From the NCBI GenBank assembly GCA_019912385.1, contig JAIOIW010000126.1, forward strand, positions 21,254 through 85,253: 64,000 nt of DNA, in the 5' to 3' direction. The DNA comes from Notoacmeibacter sp. (GTDB lineage: Bacteria > Pseudomonadota > Alphaproteobacteria > Rhizobiales > Rhizobiaceae). The position numbers were made by a program, and so were the translations under genes. The notes under the pieces were generated by a model. That model saw nothing but the letters and a program-made list of their open reading frames with translations. It had not been told where the DNA came from and ran no database searches. This document shows, one piece after another, positions 25,301-33,636 of the stretch. Position 1 is the first letter of the stretch. Each line of letters starts with the position of its first letter.

Positions 25301-25657
25301 GCGGCACCATTTCCGCCAGGGACCAAGCCGGCCTGTCGACCGCAGAGTGCGTCGAATTGTCGCGACGCGATTGGGCCCGCATGAAGCCTGTGCGGCTACG
25401 GGCGGGTTTCTTGTCCGGCCGCGCGCGAATACCTAAGTCATTGGCCCAAGTGAAGATTTGCGCCGGGCACGATATCGGTTTTCGATGCATTGCGAACCGA
25501 ATTGCCCGGTCGACGTCTCTTCTTTAAAACTAGAATAATTCCAATGTCTTAGCGCACTATTGACTTTGATATGCGGGTTCCCCATTGCTCCCCGCCGATC
25601 AGGTGTCCGGTCGGTTCGGCGCACGGCGGAGCCCGCCACATCAAGGAGCGCATGCGG
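25301..25657. other. Intergenic region upstream of feoA
   Basis: This 357-bp stretch has no gene. Its AT-rich middle (25520-25570) carries a candidate ICE/Irr box and is the likely feo promoter. No terminator with a T-tract is evident behind the acyl-CoA dehydrogenase gene. Confidence 0.6.
25529..25545 (+). promoter_or_regulatory. Candidate iron control element (Irr box) before feoA
   Basis: Reads ACTAGAATAATTCCAAT, matching 10 of 14 informative positions of the rhizobial ICE consensus TTTAGAA-N3-TTCTAAA, with the central GAA-TAA-TTC dyad intact. It lies 112 bp ahead of the feoA start in an AT-rich patch. Irr is the haem-sensitive global iron regulator of Hyphomicrobiales. Confidence 0.55.
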
Positions 25658-25981
25658 ATGACAACAGCAAACGTCGTCAAGCTCGGCCACGGTCGCAAGG
25701 GGCTCAGCGGGACGGTTGTTGCCGTGGGTGCGGCGGCCGGTTCCCCCGGCTCGTCCGACATTCAGTTCGATGTCGAACTGGAGCGCCGGCTGCTGGAGAT
25801 CGGCCTTGTCGAGGGGGCGCACGTGGAGATCCTGCATGAGGGCTTCATCGGCCGCGACCCGATCGCCATTCGCGTCGATTCCATGCGCGTCGCGCTGCGC
25901 CGCCGCGAGGCCGACGCGGTTCTCGTGCAGATCGACGGGGGTGCGGGAATGCGACGGCAGGGAGGCCGTGATGTTGCATGA
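25658..25981 (+). CDS. feoA: Ferrous iron transport protein A
   Basis: AAGGAG at 25643-25648 is 9 bp before ATG 25658, which I prefer over ATG 25652. The 107-residue protein has the SH3-like FeoA domain: GLSGTVVAVG, RRLLEIGLVEGAHVEILHEG and DPIAIRVDSMRVALRRREA. FeoA is a small cytosolic modulator of the FeoB GTPase-permease. It overlaps feoB by 11 bp. A candidate Irr box lies upstream. Confidence 0.9.
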   Translation: MTTANVVKLGHGRKGLSGTVVAVGAAAGSPGSSDIQFDVELERRLLEIGLVEGAHVEILHEGFIGRDPIAIRVDSMRVALRRREADAVLVQIDGGAGMRRQGGRDVA

Positions 25982-27836
25982 ATTGCCCGTGCGCGCCTTC
26001 CGGGTCGCTCTTGTCGGCAATCCCAATTGCGGCAAGACCGCGCTGTTCAACGCGCTGACCGGAAGCCGCCAGAAGGTGGCGAACTATCCCGGCGTGACTG
26101 TCGAGCGCAAGGAGGGCAGCTTCGTCACGCCGGCCGGCCGCCACATCATGGCAATCGATCTGCCGGGCACCTACAGCCTGCGCGCGCGCAGCCCCGACGA
26201 GGCCGTCGCGCGCGACGTGATCCTTGGAAAGGCGAAAAGCGTCGAACGTCCGGACCTGATGGTTTGCGTCGCCGACGCCACCAATCTCAGGCTGATGCTG
26301 CGCCTCGTGCTCGAGCTTTCCGGCGTCGGCATACCGATGATCCTGGCACTCAACATGTCGGACATCGCCGAGCACCGCGGGATCAGGATCGATGTTGCGG
26401 GCCTCGCCCGCGAACTGGGTATCCCCGTCGTCAACGCGGTCGCGGTGACCCATGACGGCACCTCGGCACTTCTGGGCGCCATTGACGGGATGCTCGACAC
26501 GATCGGCCCGGCACAGGCGTCGCACTGGTCGGAGCAGAGCGCCGACGAGGTTCGCGACGCTCACCACGCGGCCGACTCCATGGTCGCCCGTTTCGTCTCC
26601 AGTTCCGCCGGTGCAACCGACTGGACGTCGAGGATCGATGCGCTCCTGCTGCATCCAGCGGCCGGGATCGCCATCCTTCTCGCCGTTCTTTTCCTGGTCT
26701 TCCAGGCGGTGTTCTCGTGGGCGTCTCTGCCGATGGACCTGATCTCCGGCAGCTTCGACGCGCTGGCCGCGGCGGTGCGCTCCGTCCTGCCCGACGGCAT
26801 GCTGTCCAGCCTGATTGCCGACGGCATTATCACAGGTGTCGGCAGCGTCCTCGTCTTTCTGCCGCAGATCATGATCCTGTTCTTCTTCATCATCCTGCTG
26901 GAGGATTTCGGCTACATGGCGCGTGCCGCCTTCCTGATGGACAGGATCGTGGGTGGCGTGGGCCTGCACGGGCGATCCTTCATCCCGCTGCTGTCGAGTT
27001 TCGCCTGCGCCATTCCGGGCATCATGGCGACGCGGGTGATCGAGAACCGCAGGCAGCGGCTTGCCACCATCATGGTTGCTCCCCTGATGACCTGCTCGGC
27101 CCGCATCCCCGTCTACACGCTGATCATCGCGGCCTTCGTGCCGCAGCAGAAGATGGCGGGTTTCGTCGACCTGCAGGGGCTGGTGATGTTTTCGCTCTAT
27201 GCGGCCGGCATCGTCAGCGCCTTCGTGGTCGCCTTTGTCTTCCGCCGGTGGGTGTGGCGCGGCAAGAGCGAGCCGTTCATCATGGAACTGCCCGGCTACA
27301 AGCGGCCCATGCTGCGCTCCGTGTTGATGGGGGTCCTGCAACGCGCCTTCATATTCCTGCGCCGCGCGGGTACCATCATCCTGTCGATGATGATCGTGAT
27401 CTGGTTCCTGTCGACATTTCCCGGCGCCCCGGAAGGCGCGAGCGATCCGGCGATCAACTATTCGCTGGCGGGCATGCTCGGCCACGCGCTGCAGCCGCTG
27501 CTGGCCCCGATCGGCTTCAACTGGCAGATCGCGGTCGCCCTCATCCCCGGTTTTGCCGCGCGCGAAGTGGCCGTTGGAGCCCTGGCGACCGTCTATGCCA
27601 TCGGCGGCGACGCGGATTCGCTCGGCGCCGTTATAGCCGCCCAGTGGCCGCTTGCCACCGCGCTCTCGCTGCTTGCTTGGTACGTATTCGCGCCGCAATG
27701 CGTCTCGACGCTCGGTGTCGTCAAGCGCGAGACCAACTCCTGGCGCTGGCCCGTCCTGATGTTCGCCTACATGCTGGCGCTTGCCTACGCGGCATCCTTC
27801 ATCGTCTATCAACTCGCCCGGTATCTGGGAGGGTGA
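25971..27836 (+). CDS. feoB: Ferrous iron transporter FeoB
   Basis: ATG 25971 follows GGGAGG and is inside the feoA end. The 621-residue protein has a cytosolic GTPase domain (G1 GNPNCGKT about residues 16-23, G2 in ANYPGVTVER, G3 DLPGTYSL, G4 NMSD). A helical GDI-like region follows, then the Fe(II) permease with Gate-type motifs (LLSSFACAIPGIMATRVIE and PLMTCSARIPVYTLII). It imports ferrous iron through the inner membrane. Length is at the short end of the family, with no extra C-terminal Cys-rich tail; that part seems replaced by the small gene downstream. Confidence 0.93.
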   Translation: MLHELPVRAFRVALVGNPNCGKTALFNALTGSRQKVANYPGVTVERKEGSFVTPAGRHIMAIDLPGTYSLRARSPDEAVARDVILGKAKSVERPDLMVCVADATNLRLMLRLVLELSGVGIPMILALNMSDIAEHRGIRIDVAGLARELGIPVVNAVAVTHDGTSALLGAIDGMLDTIGPAQASHWSEQSADEVRDAHHAADSMVARFVSSSAGATDWTSRIDALLLHPAAGIAILLAVLFLVFQAVFSWASLPMDLISGSFDALAAAVRSVLPDGMLSSLIADGIITGVGSVLVFLPQIMILFFFIILLEDFGYMARAAFLMDRIVGGVGLHGRSFIPLLSSFACAIPGIMATRVIENRRQRLATIMVAPLMTCSARIPVYTLIIAAFVPQQKMAGFVDLQGLVMFSLYAAGIVSAFVVAFVFRRWVWRGKSEPFIMELPGYKRPMLRSVLMGVLQRAFIFLRRAGTIILSMMIVIWFLSTFPGAPEGASDPAINYSLAGMLGHALQPLLAPIGFNWQIAVALIPGFAAREVAVGALATVYAIGGDADSLGAVIAAQWPLATALSLLAWYVFAPQCVSTLGVVKRETNSWRWPVLMFAYMLALAYAASFIVYQLARYLGG

Positions 27837-27843
27837 TGGTGCG

Positions 27844-28056
27844 ATGGCGATGCTGACGGATGCGATCCTGACCTATCTGATCGTGGCGGCGGCGGCGGGT
27901 TTCGTCGTCTGGCGCATTTTCCTGCCCCTGCGGGCGCGGACGTGGCTGCGCTACGCCCTGCGCGGACGGAAAGCACCTTGCGCCACCGAACCGGAAACCG
28001 GCGGCTGCGCGGTCGGGTGTTCCGGATGCAGCCTGGCTAAGGTGAAGAGGATCTGA
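27844..28056 (+). CDS. Small Cys-rich membrane protein associated with FeoB
   Basis: The 70-residue protein has one N-terminal membrane span (ILTYLIVAAAAGFVVWRIFL) followed by a basic segment and a short cytosolic tail with four clustered cysteines (PCATEPETGGCAVGCSGCSL). This is the layout of FeoB-associated Cys-rich membrane proteins, which take the place of FeoC in many alphaproteobacteria. It begins 7 bp after feoB. The Cys cluster may bind iron or an Fe-S cluster and gate or receive Fe(II); that function is inferred. Confidence 0.75.
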   Translation: MAMLTDAILTYLIVAAAAGFVVWRIFLPLRARTWLRYALRGRKAPCATEPETGGCAVGCSGCSLAKVKRI

Positions 28057-28150
28057 GACTGTTCACTCGAATCTCTCCAAATTGTAATCCACCACCGCAG
28101 CGAACCACGCTATAGGGAAAGAAAGCTATTCCCGGCAGAGGTTTATCGCG

Positions 28151-29407
28151 GTGTTCAAATCCTTTTTTCCCAATCCCAGGCTGTTCTTCACGTCTGTGGT
28201 GGTGTGGTCGGCTGTTGCTGTTGGCCTCTGGTACGCGGCTGGCGTTGAGATGGGCGCCGCTCTCGGTTTCGCCCCCGACGCGCCAGATGCCGAACCGGTT
28301 CTCGGTCTCGGTCACTTCGCGACCCCGCAATTCATATGGTTCTATATCTATTACATTGTCGCCGTCGGCATATTCGCGGCTTTCTGGTTCGTCTTCTCGC
28401 CGCACCCTTGGCAATGGTGGGCCATCGTCGGTTCGTCGCTGATCCTGTTTTCGACCTATTTCAACGTTCAGGTCTCGGTCGCAATCAACAACTGGCGCCG
28501 TCCGTTTTTCGATGCCGTGCAGAATGCGTTGTCGGACAAATCGACGACAACGGCCGCCGATCTCTACACGCTCATCATTCTCTTTGCGCAGATCGCATTC
28601 GTCTGGGTCGCGGTCTTCGTCGCGACGCGTTTTTTCGTCAGCCACTATATCTTCCGCTGGCGCACAGCGATGAACGAGTACTACATGTCGCGCTGGCCCG
28701 AAGTGCGCAATATCGAAGGCGCGGCGCAGCGCGTCCAGGAAGACACGATGCGCTTTGCGTCGATCATGGAGGATCTCGGCGTTTCCATCGTCGACTCGGT
28801 GATGACGCTCTTCGCCTTCCTGCCGGTCCTGTTCTCATTGTCGCAATATGTCACCGAACTGCCCATCGTCGGCGCAATCCCGGCACCGCTGTTCAACGCC
28901 GCGATCTTCTGGTCGTTGTTCGGCACAGCGCTGCTGGCTATTGCCGGGATCAAGCTGCCCGGCCTCAATTTCCGCAATCAGCGCGTCGAAGCGGCCTACC
29001 GAAAGGAACTCGTCTATGGCGAGGATGACGAGAACCGCGCCCAGCCGATGACAGTCGCCGACCTGTTTGCGCATGTCCGCGCAAACTATTTCCGCCTCTA
29101 TTTCCACTACGCCTATTTCAATGTCTTCCGCGGCATGTACCTGCAGGCGGACAACATTTTCGCCTACCTGATCCTGATCCCGACGATCGCGGCGGGAAAG
29201 ATCACCTTCGGCATCCTGCAACAGATACTGACCGCTTTCGGACAGGTATCGAGTTCGTTCCAGTATCTCGTCAATTCCTGGACCACGATTGTCGAACTGC
29301 TGTCGATCCACAAGCGCCTGCGCGCCTTCGAGGCCGCATTCAGCGGAGCGGAACTGCCGTTGATCGACCAGGAGTATCTCGCATCGGGCGGAAGCGCTGC
29401 GGAGTAG
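28151..29407 (+). CDS. bacA: SbmA/BacA-family peptide transporter
   Basis: A GTG at 28151 starts a 418-residue inner-membrane protein. BacA/SbmA features include [12 protein letters not shown] at the N terminus, several spans, ALNNWR-like [35 protein letters not shown] (quoted in part; [10 protein letters not shown] is the conserved acid-rich turn) and [16 protein letters not shown]. The family takes up proline-rich peptides, bleomycin and, in rhizobia, plant NCR peptides; it also affects very-long-chain fatty acids of lipid A. It has its own promoter region and converges on the yeeE gene with only 11 bp between stops. Confidence 0.88.
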   Translation: MFKSFFPNPRLFFTSVVVWSAVAVGLWYAAGVEMGAALGFAPDAPDAEPVLGLGHFATPQFIWFYIYYIVAVGIFAAFWFVFSPHPWQWWAIVGSSLILFSTYFNVQVSVAINNWRRPFFDAVQNALSDKSTTTAADLYTLIILFAQIAFVWVAVFVATRFFVSHYIFRWRTAMNEYYMSRWPEVRNIEGAAQRVQEDTMRFASIMEDLGVSIVDSVMTLFAFLPVLFSLSQYVTELPIVGAIPAPLFNAAIFWSLFGTALLAIAGIKLPGLNFRNQRVEAAYRKELVYGEDDENRAQPMTVADLFAHVRANYFRLYFHYAYFNVFRGMYLQADNIFAYLILIPTIAAGKITFGILQQILTAFGQVSSSFQYLVNSWTTIVELLSIHKRLRAFEAAFSGAELPLIDQEYLASGGSAAE

Positions 29408-29418
29408 GGCGATACGAC

Positions 29419-30504
29419 TTATCCAGCCGCGGCTCCGGCGCTCGCCGTATCGCCTGCCGTTTCGGCACGATAGTCGAGAACACGGTCGGTGATGCCGGCG
29501 GCAAGCCATATGGCGCCAAGGGTGACCCAGGCCGTCAGTGCGAACACTGAACCGCCGGTGACGCCCGCGCCCACCGCGCAACCGCCGGCCAGCATGCCGC
29601 CGAAGCCCATCAGACCCGCCCCGAACAGGTAGCGGCGCATCGAGTGGCCGCCGTTCCATCCCTGCAGTTTGAGTTCACCCGAAACCGCCGCTGCCAGGAA
29701 CGCGCCGATGAATACGCCGGGCACCAGACCGACGTCGAAGTCGAGACTGGTCGACTGGAGGAAGAACATCAGCGTGTCGGCCGAAGGGCCGGTGAAGGTG
29801 AGGCTCGTCATCTTGACTGGCTCGAACGCGATCGCCGCCACGTCACTCGTGAACCACCATGCAAGCGGAACGGTCAGGCCGGTTGCCGCCGCGGCAGCAA
29901 CCAGAACCGGCCGGGCCCGTTCGCGCCATGCGAAGCCAAGACCTGCCGACAGCCAGACAAGCGAGAACAGGATCGCGCCGCCTGTACCGATGCCGGAGAA
30001 GACCAGCAAATCGTTACCGCCGATCGCGTTGGTCACGGCCGTATCGGCGATCCAGTTGCGCAAGGGCGCCAGGAAGCCGTGCAGGCTCGCCTGCGCAACC
30101 ACCGCGAAGACGAGGCCCGACAGCAGCGCGCGCAGATTGCCCGTCGCCGAAAGCACCAGCAACCGTGCCGCGCAGCCACGCGCCATGACCATGCCTGTGC
30201 CGAACAAGAGCCCGCCTGCCGCCGCGCCGGCGAGCGTCTGCGGCGAGGCAAGCTGGCGGGCCTCCTGAAGGTTGACCAGGCCGAACCACGACAGCAATTG
30301 CGTGCCCGTGAGTGCTGCGCCGAACACGAGCAGCCACACCGCGACACGCGCCGAGATATGTCCGCGCGTGAAATCGATCACTGCCGCGCGCAGGCAAAAC
30401 CGGCTTTTCTGGGCGAACGCGCCGAACAGTATCCCGATAACCAGGGCGCCGGCGGCGGAAAGCGCTGGCTCGCCAAACCGGTCGGCAAGTTCTGCCAGAT
30501 CCAT
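29419..30504 (-). CDS. YeeE/YedE family (TsuA-like) sulfur transporter
   Basis: I choose ATG 30504 (GGGGAAGC upstream) over a start at 30555, which would lie within the palindromic operator. The 361-residue inner-membrane protein has many spans and the TsuA-type cysteines in KSRFCLRAA, VMARGCAARLL and AGGCAVGAGVTGG. TsuA imports thiosulfate by relaying it along such cysteines. The perfect AT-rich palindrome 33 bp upstream points to local repression, possibly by a sulfide- or persulfide-sensing ArsR-type regulator; none is encoded next to it. Confidence 0.87.
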   Translation of the reverse strand: MDLAELADRFGEPALSAAGALVIGILFGAFAQKSRFCLRAAVIDFTRGHISARVAVWLLVFGAALTGTQLLSWFGLVNLQEARQLASPQTLAGAAAGGLLFGTGMVMARGCAARLLVLSATGNLRALLSGLVFAVVAQASLHGFLAPLRNWIADTAVTNAIGGNDLLVFSGIGTGGAILFSLVWLSAGLGFAWRERARPVLVAAAAATGLTVPLAWWFTSDVAAIAFEPVKMTSLTFTGPSADTLMFFLQSTSLDFDVGLVPGVFIGAFLAAAVSGELKLQGWNGGHSMRRYLFGAGLMGFGGMLAGGCAVGAGVTGGSVFALTAWVTLGAIWLAAGITDRVLDYRAETAGDTASAGAAAG

Positions 30505-30536
30505 GGTGCTTGCTTCCCCGCGTCCCGATGATTTAA

Positions 30537-30560
30537 AATATATGCTTTTTAGCATATATT
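30537..30560. promoter_or_regulatory. Perfect AT-rich palindrome before the YeeE/YedE gene
   Basis: AATATATGCT, a TTTT spacer and AGCATATATT form 10-bp arms with no mismatch. It lies 33 bp upstream of the YeeE start in the only AT-rich patch of the region, which fits an operator. YeeE/YedE genes are often controlled by BigR/SqrR-like ArsR repressors binding AT-rich palindromes. Confidence 0.65.
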
Positions 30561-30619
30561 ATTGTTTATGGCTTTGACAGAAGTCAAAGCCGGGCACGAC
30601 TTTGCGATCCGAAGACCTG

Positions 30620-31612
30620 CTATCCGGCCATGGCCTTGAGCCGCTCAAGCAGGCGTTCGTCGATATCGACGCCCTCCTCGATGGCGCGTTCGAGCGCTTC
30701 GCCCTTGGCGCGGCCGGGCAGGTGGACGCCATATTCGCCTGAAAGCCGTTCCATCTGCCGCGCCATGCGCGCCGGGAAATCTGGATCGATCAATGCCGGA
30801 TCGAGCGCAAGGACAAGAAGACCGGTGCCGGGGCATTGGCCGCCGGTCAGGAAATCCGGCGCGTCGAGCGACCAGTTGGCGCCGGAAACGCCTGCCGACA
30901 GAACCTCGACCATCAAGGCGATGTTGGCGCCGCGCGCGCCGCCAAAAGCCGTCAGCGCGCCGGTCATCGCCGCCTTTGGATCGGTTGTCGGATTGCCGTC
31001 GCCGTCGATTGCCCAGCCTTGCGGAATCGCCTCTCCGCGCTTTGCCGCCTTGCGGATGTTGACGAAGGCGGTGGCGCTCGACGACTGGTCGATCAGGAGC
31101 GCCGGGCCACCGGCCTGCGGCGCGGCAAATGCCATTGGATTGGTACAATAGACCGGCTTCGTCGATCCCGAGCCGGCGAGCAGGGCAGGGCCGTTGGTGG
31201 CGGCGAAACCGATCAGGCCTTCCCGCGCCAGACGGGCGACGAAAGTGCCGAGCGCGCCGCAGGTATAGGCATTGGCCTGCGTGAAGGCAGCGAGGCCCAA
31301 TGTACGCGCCGTCTTCAGCAGGTCGTCGAAGGCGATGTCGTATCCGGTCTGCGCCAACCCGCCGCCGGCATCGGCGTGAATGAACGCGGGCGCCGGGCGC
31401 GTGATCCGCGGTTCGGCCCTCGGGTCGATACGTCCGGCCGCCATGGCGTCGAGATAGTCGAACATGTGTACAACGCCGACGCCTGGCTGGCCCATTGCTT
31501 CCGCCTCTGCCGACTGCGCGGCAAGCGCGCGCGCACCGGCATCCGTCGCACCTGCCGCTCGGATCGCGCGTTCCAGCAGGCATTGCAGTTCGGAGAGTTG
31601 GACGCGGCTCAT
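30620..31612 (-). CDS. Ldh family oxidoreductase (malate/lactate dehydrogenase type 2)
   Basis: Starting at ATG 31612 gives 330 residues, a normal length for the Ldh_2 family. Features are MSRVQLSELQCLLERAI, a conserved histidine in AFIHADAGGGLAQ, AYTCGALGTFVARLAREGLIGF and the cofactor-binding end region GGQCPGTGLLVLALDP. Members reduce 2-oxo acids or cyclic imines (delta-1-piperideine-2-carboxylate, pyrroline-2-carboxylate) with NAD(P)H. Which substrate applies cannot be told. It stands alone, with about 200 bp of non-coding sequence upstream. Confidence 0.88.
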   Translation of the reverse strand: MSRVQLSELQCLLERAIRAAGATDAGARALAAQSAEAEAMGQPGVGVVHMFDYLDAMAAGRIDPRAEPRITRPAPAFIHADAGGGLAQTGYDIAFDDLLKTARTLGLAAFTQANAYTCGALGTFVARLAREGLIGFAATNGPALLAGSGSTKPVYCTNPMAFAAPQAGGPALLIDQSSSATAFVNIRKAAKRGEAIPQGWAIDGDGNPTTDPKAAMTGALTAFGGARGANIALMVEVLSAGVSGANWSLDAPDFLTGGQCPGTGLLVLALDPALIDPDFPARMARQMERLSGEYGVHLPGRAKGEALERAIEEGVDIDERLLERLKAMAG

Positions 31613-31811
31613 CGGCGGTCTTGTATCATTCGGCGTCGGACCTGATGCGGTTGCGCAAGCTGTGCCGGCACGGCTTCGTCGGGGTGAAGGGTCTTGCAAA
31701 AGCTGTCACGCGCGCTCCCTGCCCTTGTGCGCGGGACAACAGCATGCAGCGTCGGGGCCTGTCGAAAAAGACCTGATACCGGCAATTCGTGTCGATATCG
31801 GCTGGCCTGTC

Positions 31812-32225
31812 TCAGAAGAACATGGTCCAAAGCGCGTGCCCGACCAGGCCGAGCGCCAGCAGCACCGTGCAAAGGAGAGGGATGCCGTAGCCCAGGGCGC
31901 GCTGCCAGCCCGGCGCATCCTCCTGGATGAAATGCCAGGCATGAATGGCGCGGAAGACGACGAAGGGCAGACCCAGCACATGGATCGCGGCCGCAGGCGC
32001 GCCAAGCAGCGCGGCCGCCACCAGCATGACCAGGAAGACGGGGATGTTCTCCGTCGCATTCGCCGTGCCGCGCAGGACGCGGATGAGCTGAGGCACGCCG
32101 GCGTCGCCAATCCACACCTTGTGCGCGCGGCGCAGCTTGCCCGCCGCACCGGCGAACTGAATGAAGATGAAGCTGGCGAGCGCGGCATAGAGGCCGGCGG
32201 CTGCAAGAGCGGGTGTAGGGTTCAC
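31812..32225 (-). CDS. MAPEG family membrane protein
   Basis: The 137-residue protein has four predicted spans. MAPEG-type residues include AHKVWIGDAG and RGTANATENIPVFLVML in the first cytoplasmic loop (RxxxNxxE pattern). Bacterial members are glutathione-dependent or of unknown function. It follows the YciI gene by 111 bp on the same strand and may belong to the ArsR-SRPBCC-YciI unit. Confidence 0.85.
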   Translation of the reverse strand: MNPTPALAAAGLYAALASFIFIQFAGAAGKLRRAHKVWIGDAGVPQLIRVLRGTANATENIPVFLVMLVAAALLGAPAAAIHVLGLPFVVFRAIHAWHFIQEDAPGWQRALGYGIPLLCTVLLALGLVGHALWTMFF

Positions 32226-32336
32226 GTCGATTCTCCGGGGGGCGATATCTGGCTCTGGAGCCTAGCCGGATATTCCCGTAATGCAACGCACCCAAAGCCG
32301 CTATCCATTGCCGTAATCGAAAGCGGCCGCCCGCCT

Positions 32337-32648
32337 TCACATCGCCATGGCTTCGGCCACTTCGACGCTGCCACCGGCCTTGATGATCGGGCAACCCCTG
32401 GCCAATTCCGTCGCCGCGCCGATATTGGCGGCATCGACCAGCGAATAGCCGGAAGCGGGATTGGACCCGCCGCCGTCTGTGACACCGCGGGCGCTGACCG
32501 TCCTGGACATTCCCAGCGGCGCTCCGCCGTCGACGACCGCCGCGCCGAGCTTTTCGAACCAGGCCGTCCACTCGGCCATCACCATCTTGCCTTGTTCTTC
32601 GGATTCCGGTGCGGAGCCGCCATGATAGACGAAAACGAACCTCGCCAT
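32337..32648 (-). CDS. YciI-like (YCII) family protein
   Basis: The 103-residue protein starts MARFVFVYHGG and has the ferredoxin-like YCII fold pattern (MVMAEWTAWFEKLGAAVVDGG and GGSVEVAEAM). Such proteins frequently accompany AHSA1-type and ArsR genes in soil bacteria. The start follows an AGGAAGAC ribosome-binding sequence. Function is unknown. Confidence 0.82.
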   Translation of the reverse strand: MARFVFVYHGGSAPESEEQGKMVMAEWTAWFEKLGAAVVDGGAPLGMSRTVSARGVTDGGGSNPASGYSLVDAANIGAATELARGCPIIKAGGSVEVAEAMAM

Positions 32649-32703
32649 GTCTTCCTCCCGTGTTTCGGGCGTCGTCGCCCGTATATGATTTCGTCCGTAC
32701 TCT

Positions 32704-33165
32704 TCAGGAATGTCGGGCGAGCTGCCGGGCGCCCAGATAGCGCTCCAGGTCGTTGAAGCTGGACATCCAGCCGCCGCGATGGTTGTCGCGCTGTTCGACC
32801 GTCTCGAAGCTCCGTTGGACCAGCGTCAACAGCGTCCCGCCATTGACAGCCGCGAACGTTATGTCGACGACGGTTTCGTGGCCGCGCGAACCGTCCTCCC
32901 GACGCCATGCCCAGGTGAAGGCGAGGTGGCCCGGACGGTCGATGGCTGTGTAGACTCCCGAAGTATGAAACTGCTGGCCATCCGCATTTTCCATTGTCGT
33001 CGCCCAGGCGCCGCCGACCCGCGGCTCGAAGGCAAACTCGGGCACATGCATGCCCTCCGGCCCCCACCACTCGGCGATCTGTTCGGGATCGGTGAACGCA
33101 TCGAAGACGGCCTCCGGCGAGGCGGAAAACCGGCGCTCGATCCTGAGTACGCGGTCATCGCTCAT
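32704..33165 (-). CDS. SRPBCC/AHSA1 family protein
   Basis: ATG 33165 is preceded by GGGAGGAAAGCAGCG and lies 11 bp inside the end of the ArsR gene. The 153-residue START-like protein has IERRFSASPEAVFDAFTDPE, WWGPEGMHVPEF, a central GGxW and the closing GGWMSSFNDLERYL typical of activator of Hsp90 ATPase-like (AHSA1) stand-alone domains. It presumably binds a hydrophobic ligand; paired ArsR-SRPBCC operons are common, but their ligands are mostly unknown. Confidence 0.88.
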   Translation of the reverse strand: MSDDRVLRIERRFSASPEAVFDAFTDPEQIAEWWGPEGMHVPEFAFEPRVGGAWATTMENADGQQFHTSGVYTAIDRPGHLAFTWAWRREDGSRGHETVVDITFAAVNGGTLLTLVQRSFETVEQRDNHRGGWMSSFNDLERYLGARQLARHS

Positions 33166-33493
33166 CGCTGCTTTCCTCCCTTCTGGTCCGGCTGAGGTGG
33201 ATTTCGAGCCTGCCGAGCGAAGCGCTCCAGAACTGGCTTGCCTGCTCGAACCAGCCGCCGGCGGCCGCAAGCGTATCTTGCCTTACCCTGAACCGGCGAT
33301 ACTGGCGGTCGATGCGTCGCTCGATGATCGCGGCGTCCTCCAGTACCTTGAGATGGCGCGAAATCGCGGGTTTCGACATCGCGAATGGCTCGGCCAGTTC
33401 GCTTGCGCTTGCCTCGCCCCTGGCAATCAGCTGTTCGACGATGGCAAGGCGGGTCGGGTCGCCGAGCGCGTTGAAGACGGAGTGGAGTTCCAT
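33155..33493 (-). CDS. ArsR-family winged-helix repressor
   Basis: The 112-residue regulator has the full wHTH (VFNALGDPTRLAIVEQLIA, SELAEPFAMSKPAISRHLKV and a wing with ERRIDRQYRRFRV). It has no ArsR-type Cys metal site, as usual for the SRPBCC-linked subgroup. It is the first gene of the leftward unit ArsR-SRPBCC-YciI and divergent from an MFS transporter. A candidate operator (33505-33530) overlaps the shared promoter region. Confidence 0.9.
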   Translation of the reverse strand: MELHSVFNALGDPTRLAIVEQLIARGEASASELAEPFAMSKPAISRHLKVLEDAAIIERRIDRQYRRFRVRQDTLAAAGGWFEQASQFWSASLGRLEIHLSRTRREESSDER

Positions 33494-33504
33494 GAACGCT
33501 CCAG

Positions 33505-33530
33505 TTGTTAACGAACATATTAATTAACAA
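33505..33530. promoter_or_regulatory. Candidate ArsR operator between arsR-like and MFS genes
   Basis: TTGTTAA (33505-33511) and TTAACAA (33524-33530) are perfect 7-bp inverted arms 12 bp apart, 11 bp upstream of the ArsR start, in an AT-rich patch. Position and form suit an autoregulated ArsR repressor that may also control the divergent transporter. Confidence 0.55.
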
Positions 33531-33636
33531 AAAATACAAATAATGCAATCCACTGTTCGCGTTGTGCACCGGCGCGATGGCTGATGCGCGTGTTTTCGCG
33601 TTTGCTTTGTGCGGTGCGCTGCATATTGTGCACGCC

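Noticed and set aside
25845..27812. Open reading frame of 655 codons on the minus strand
   Set aside because: It is antisense to feoB/feoA, has His/Asp/Gln-rich shadow composition and no domain; feoB has all its motifs on the other strand.
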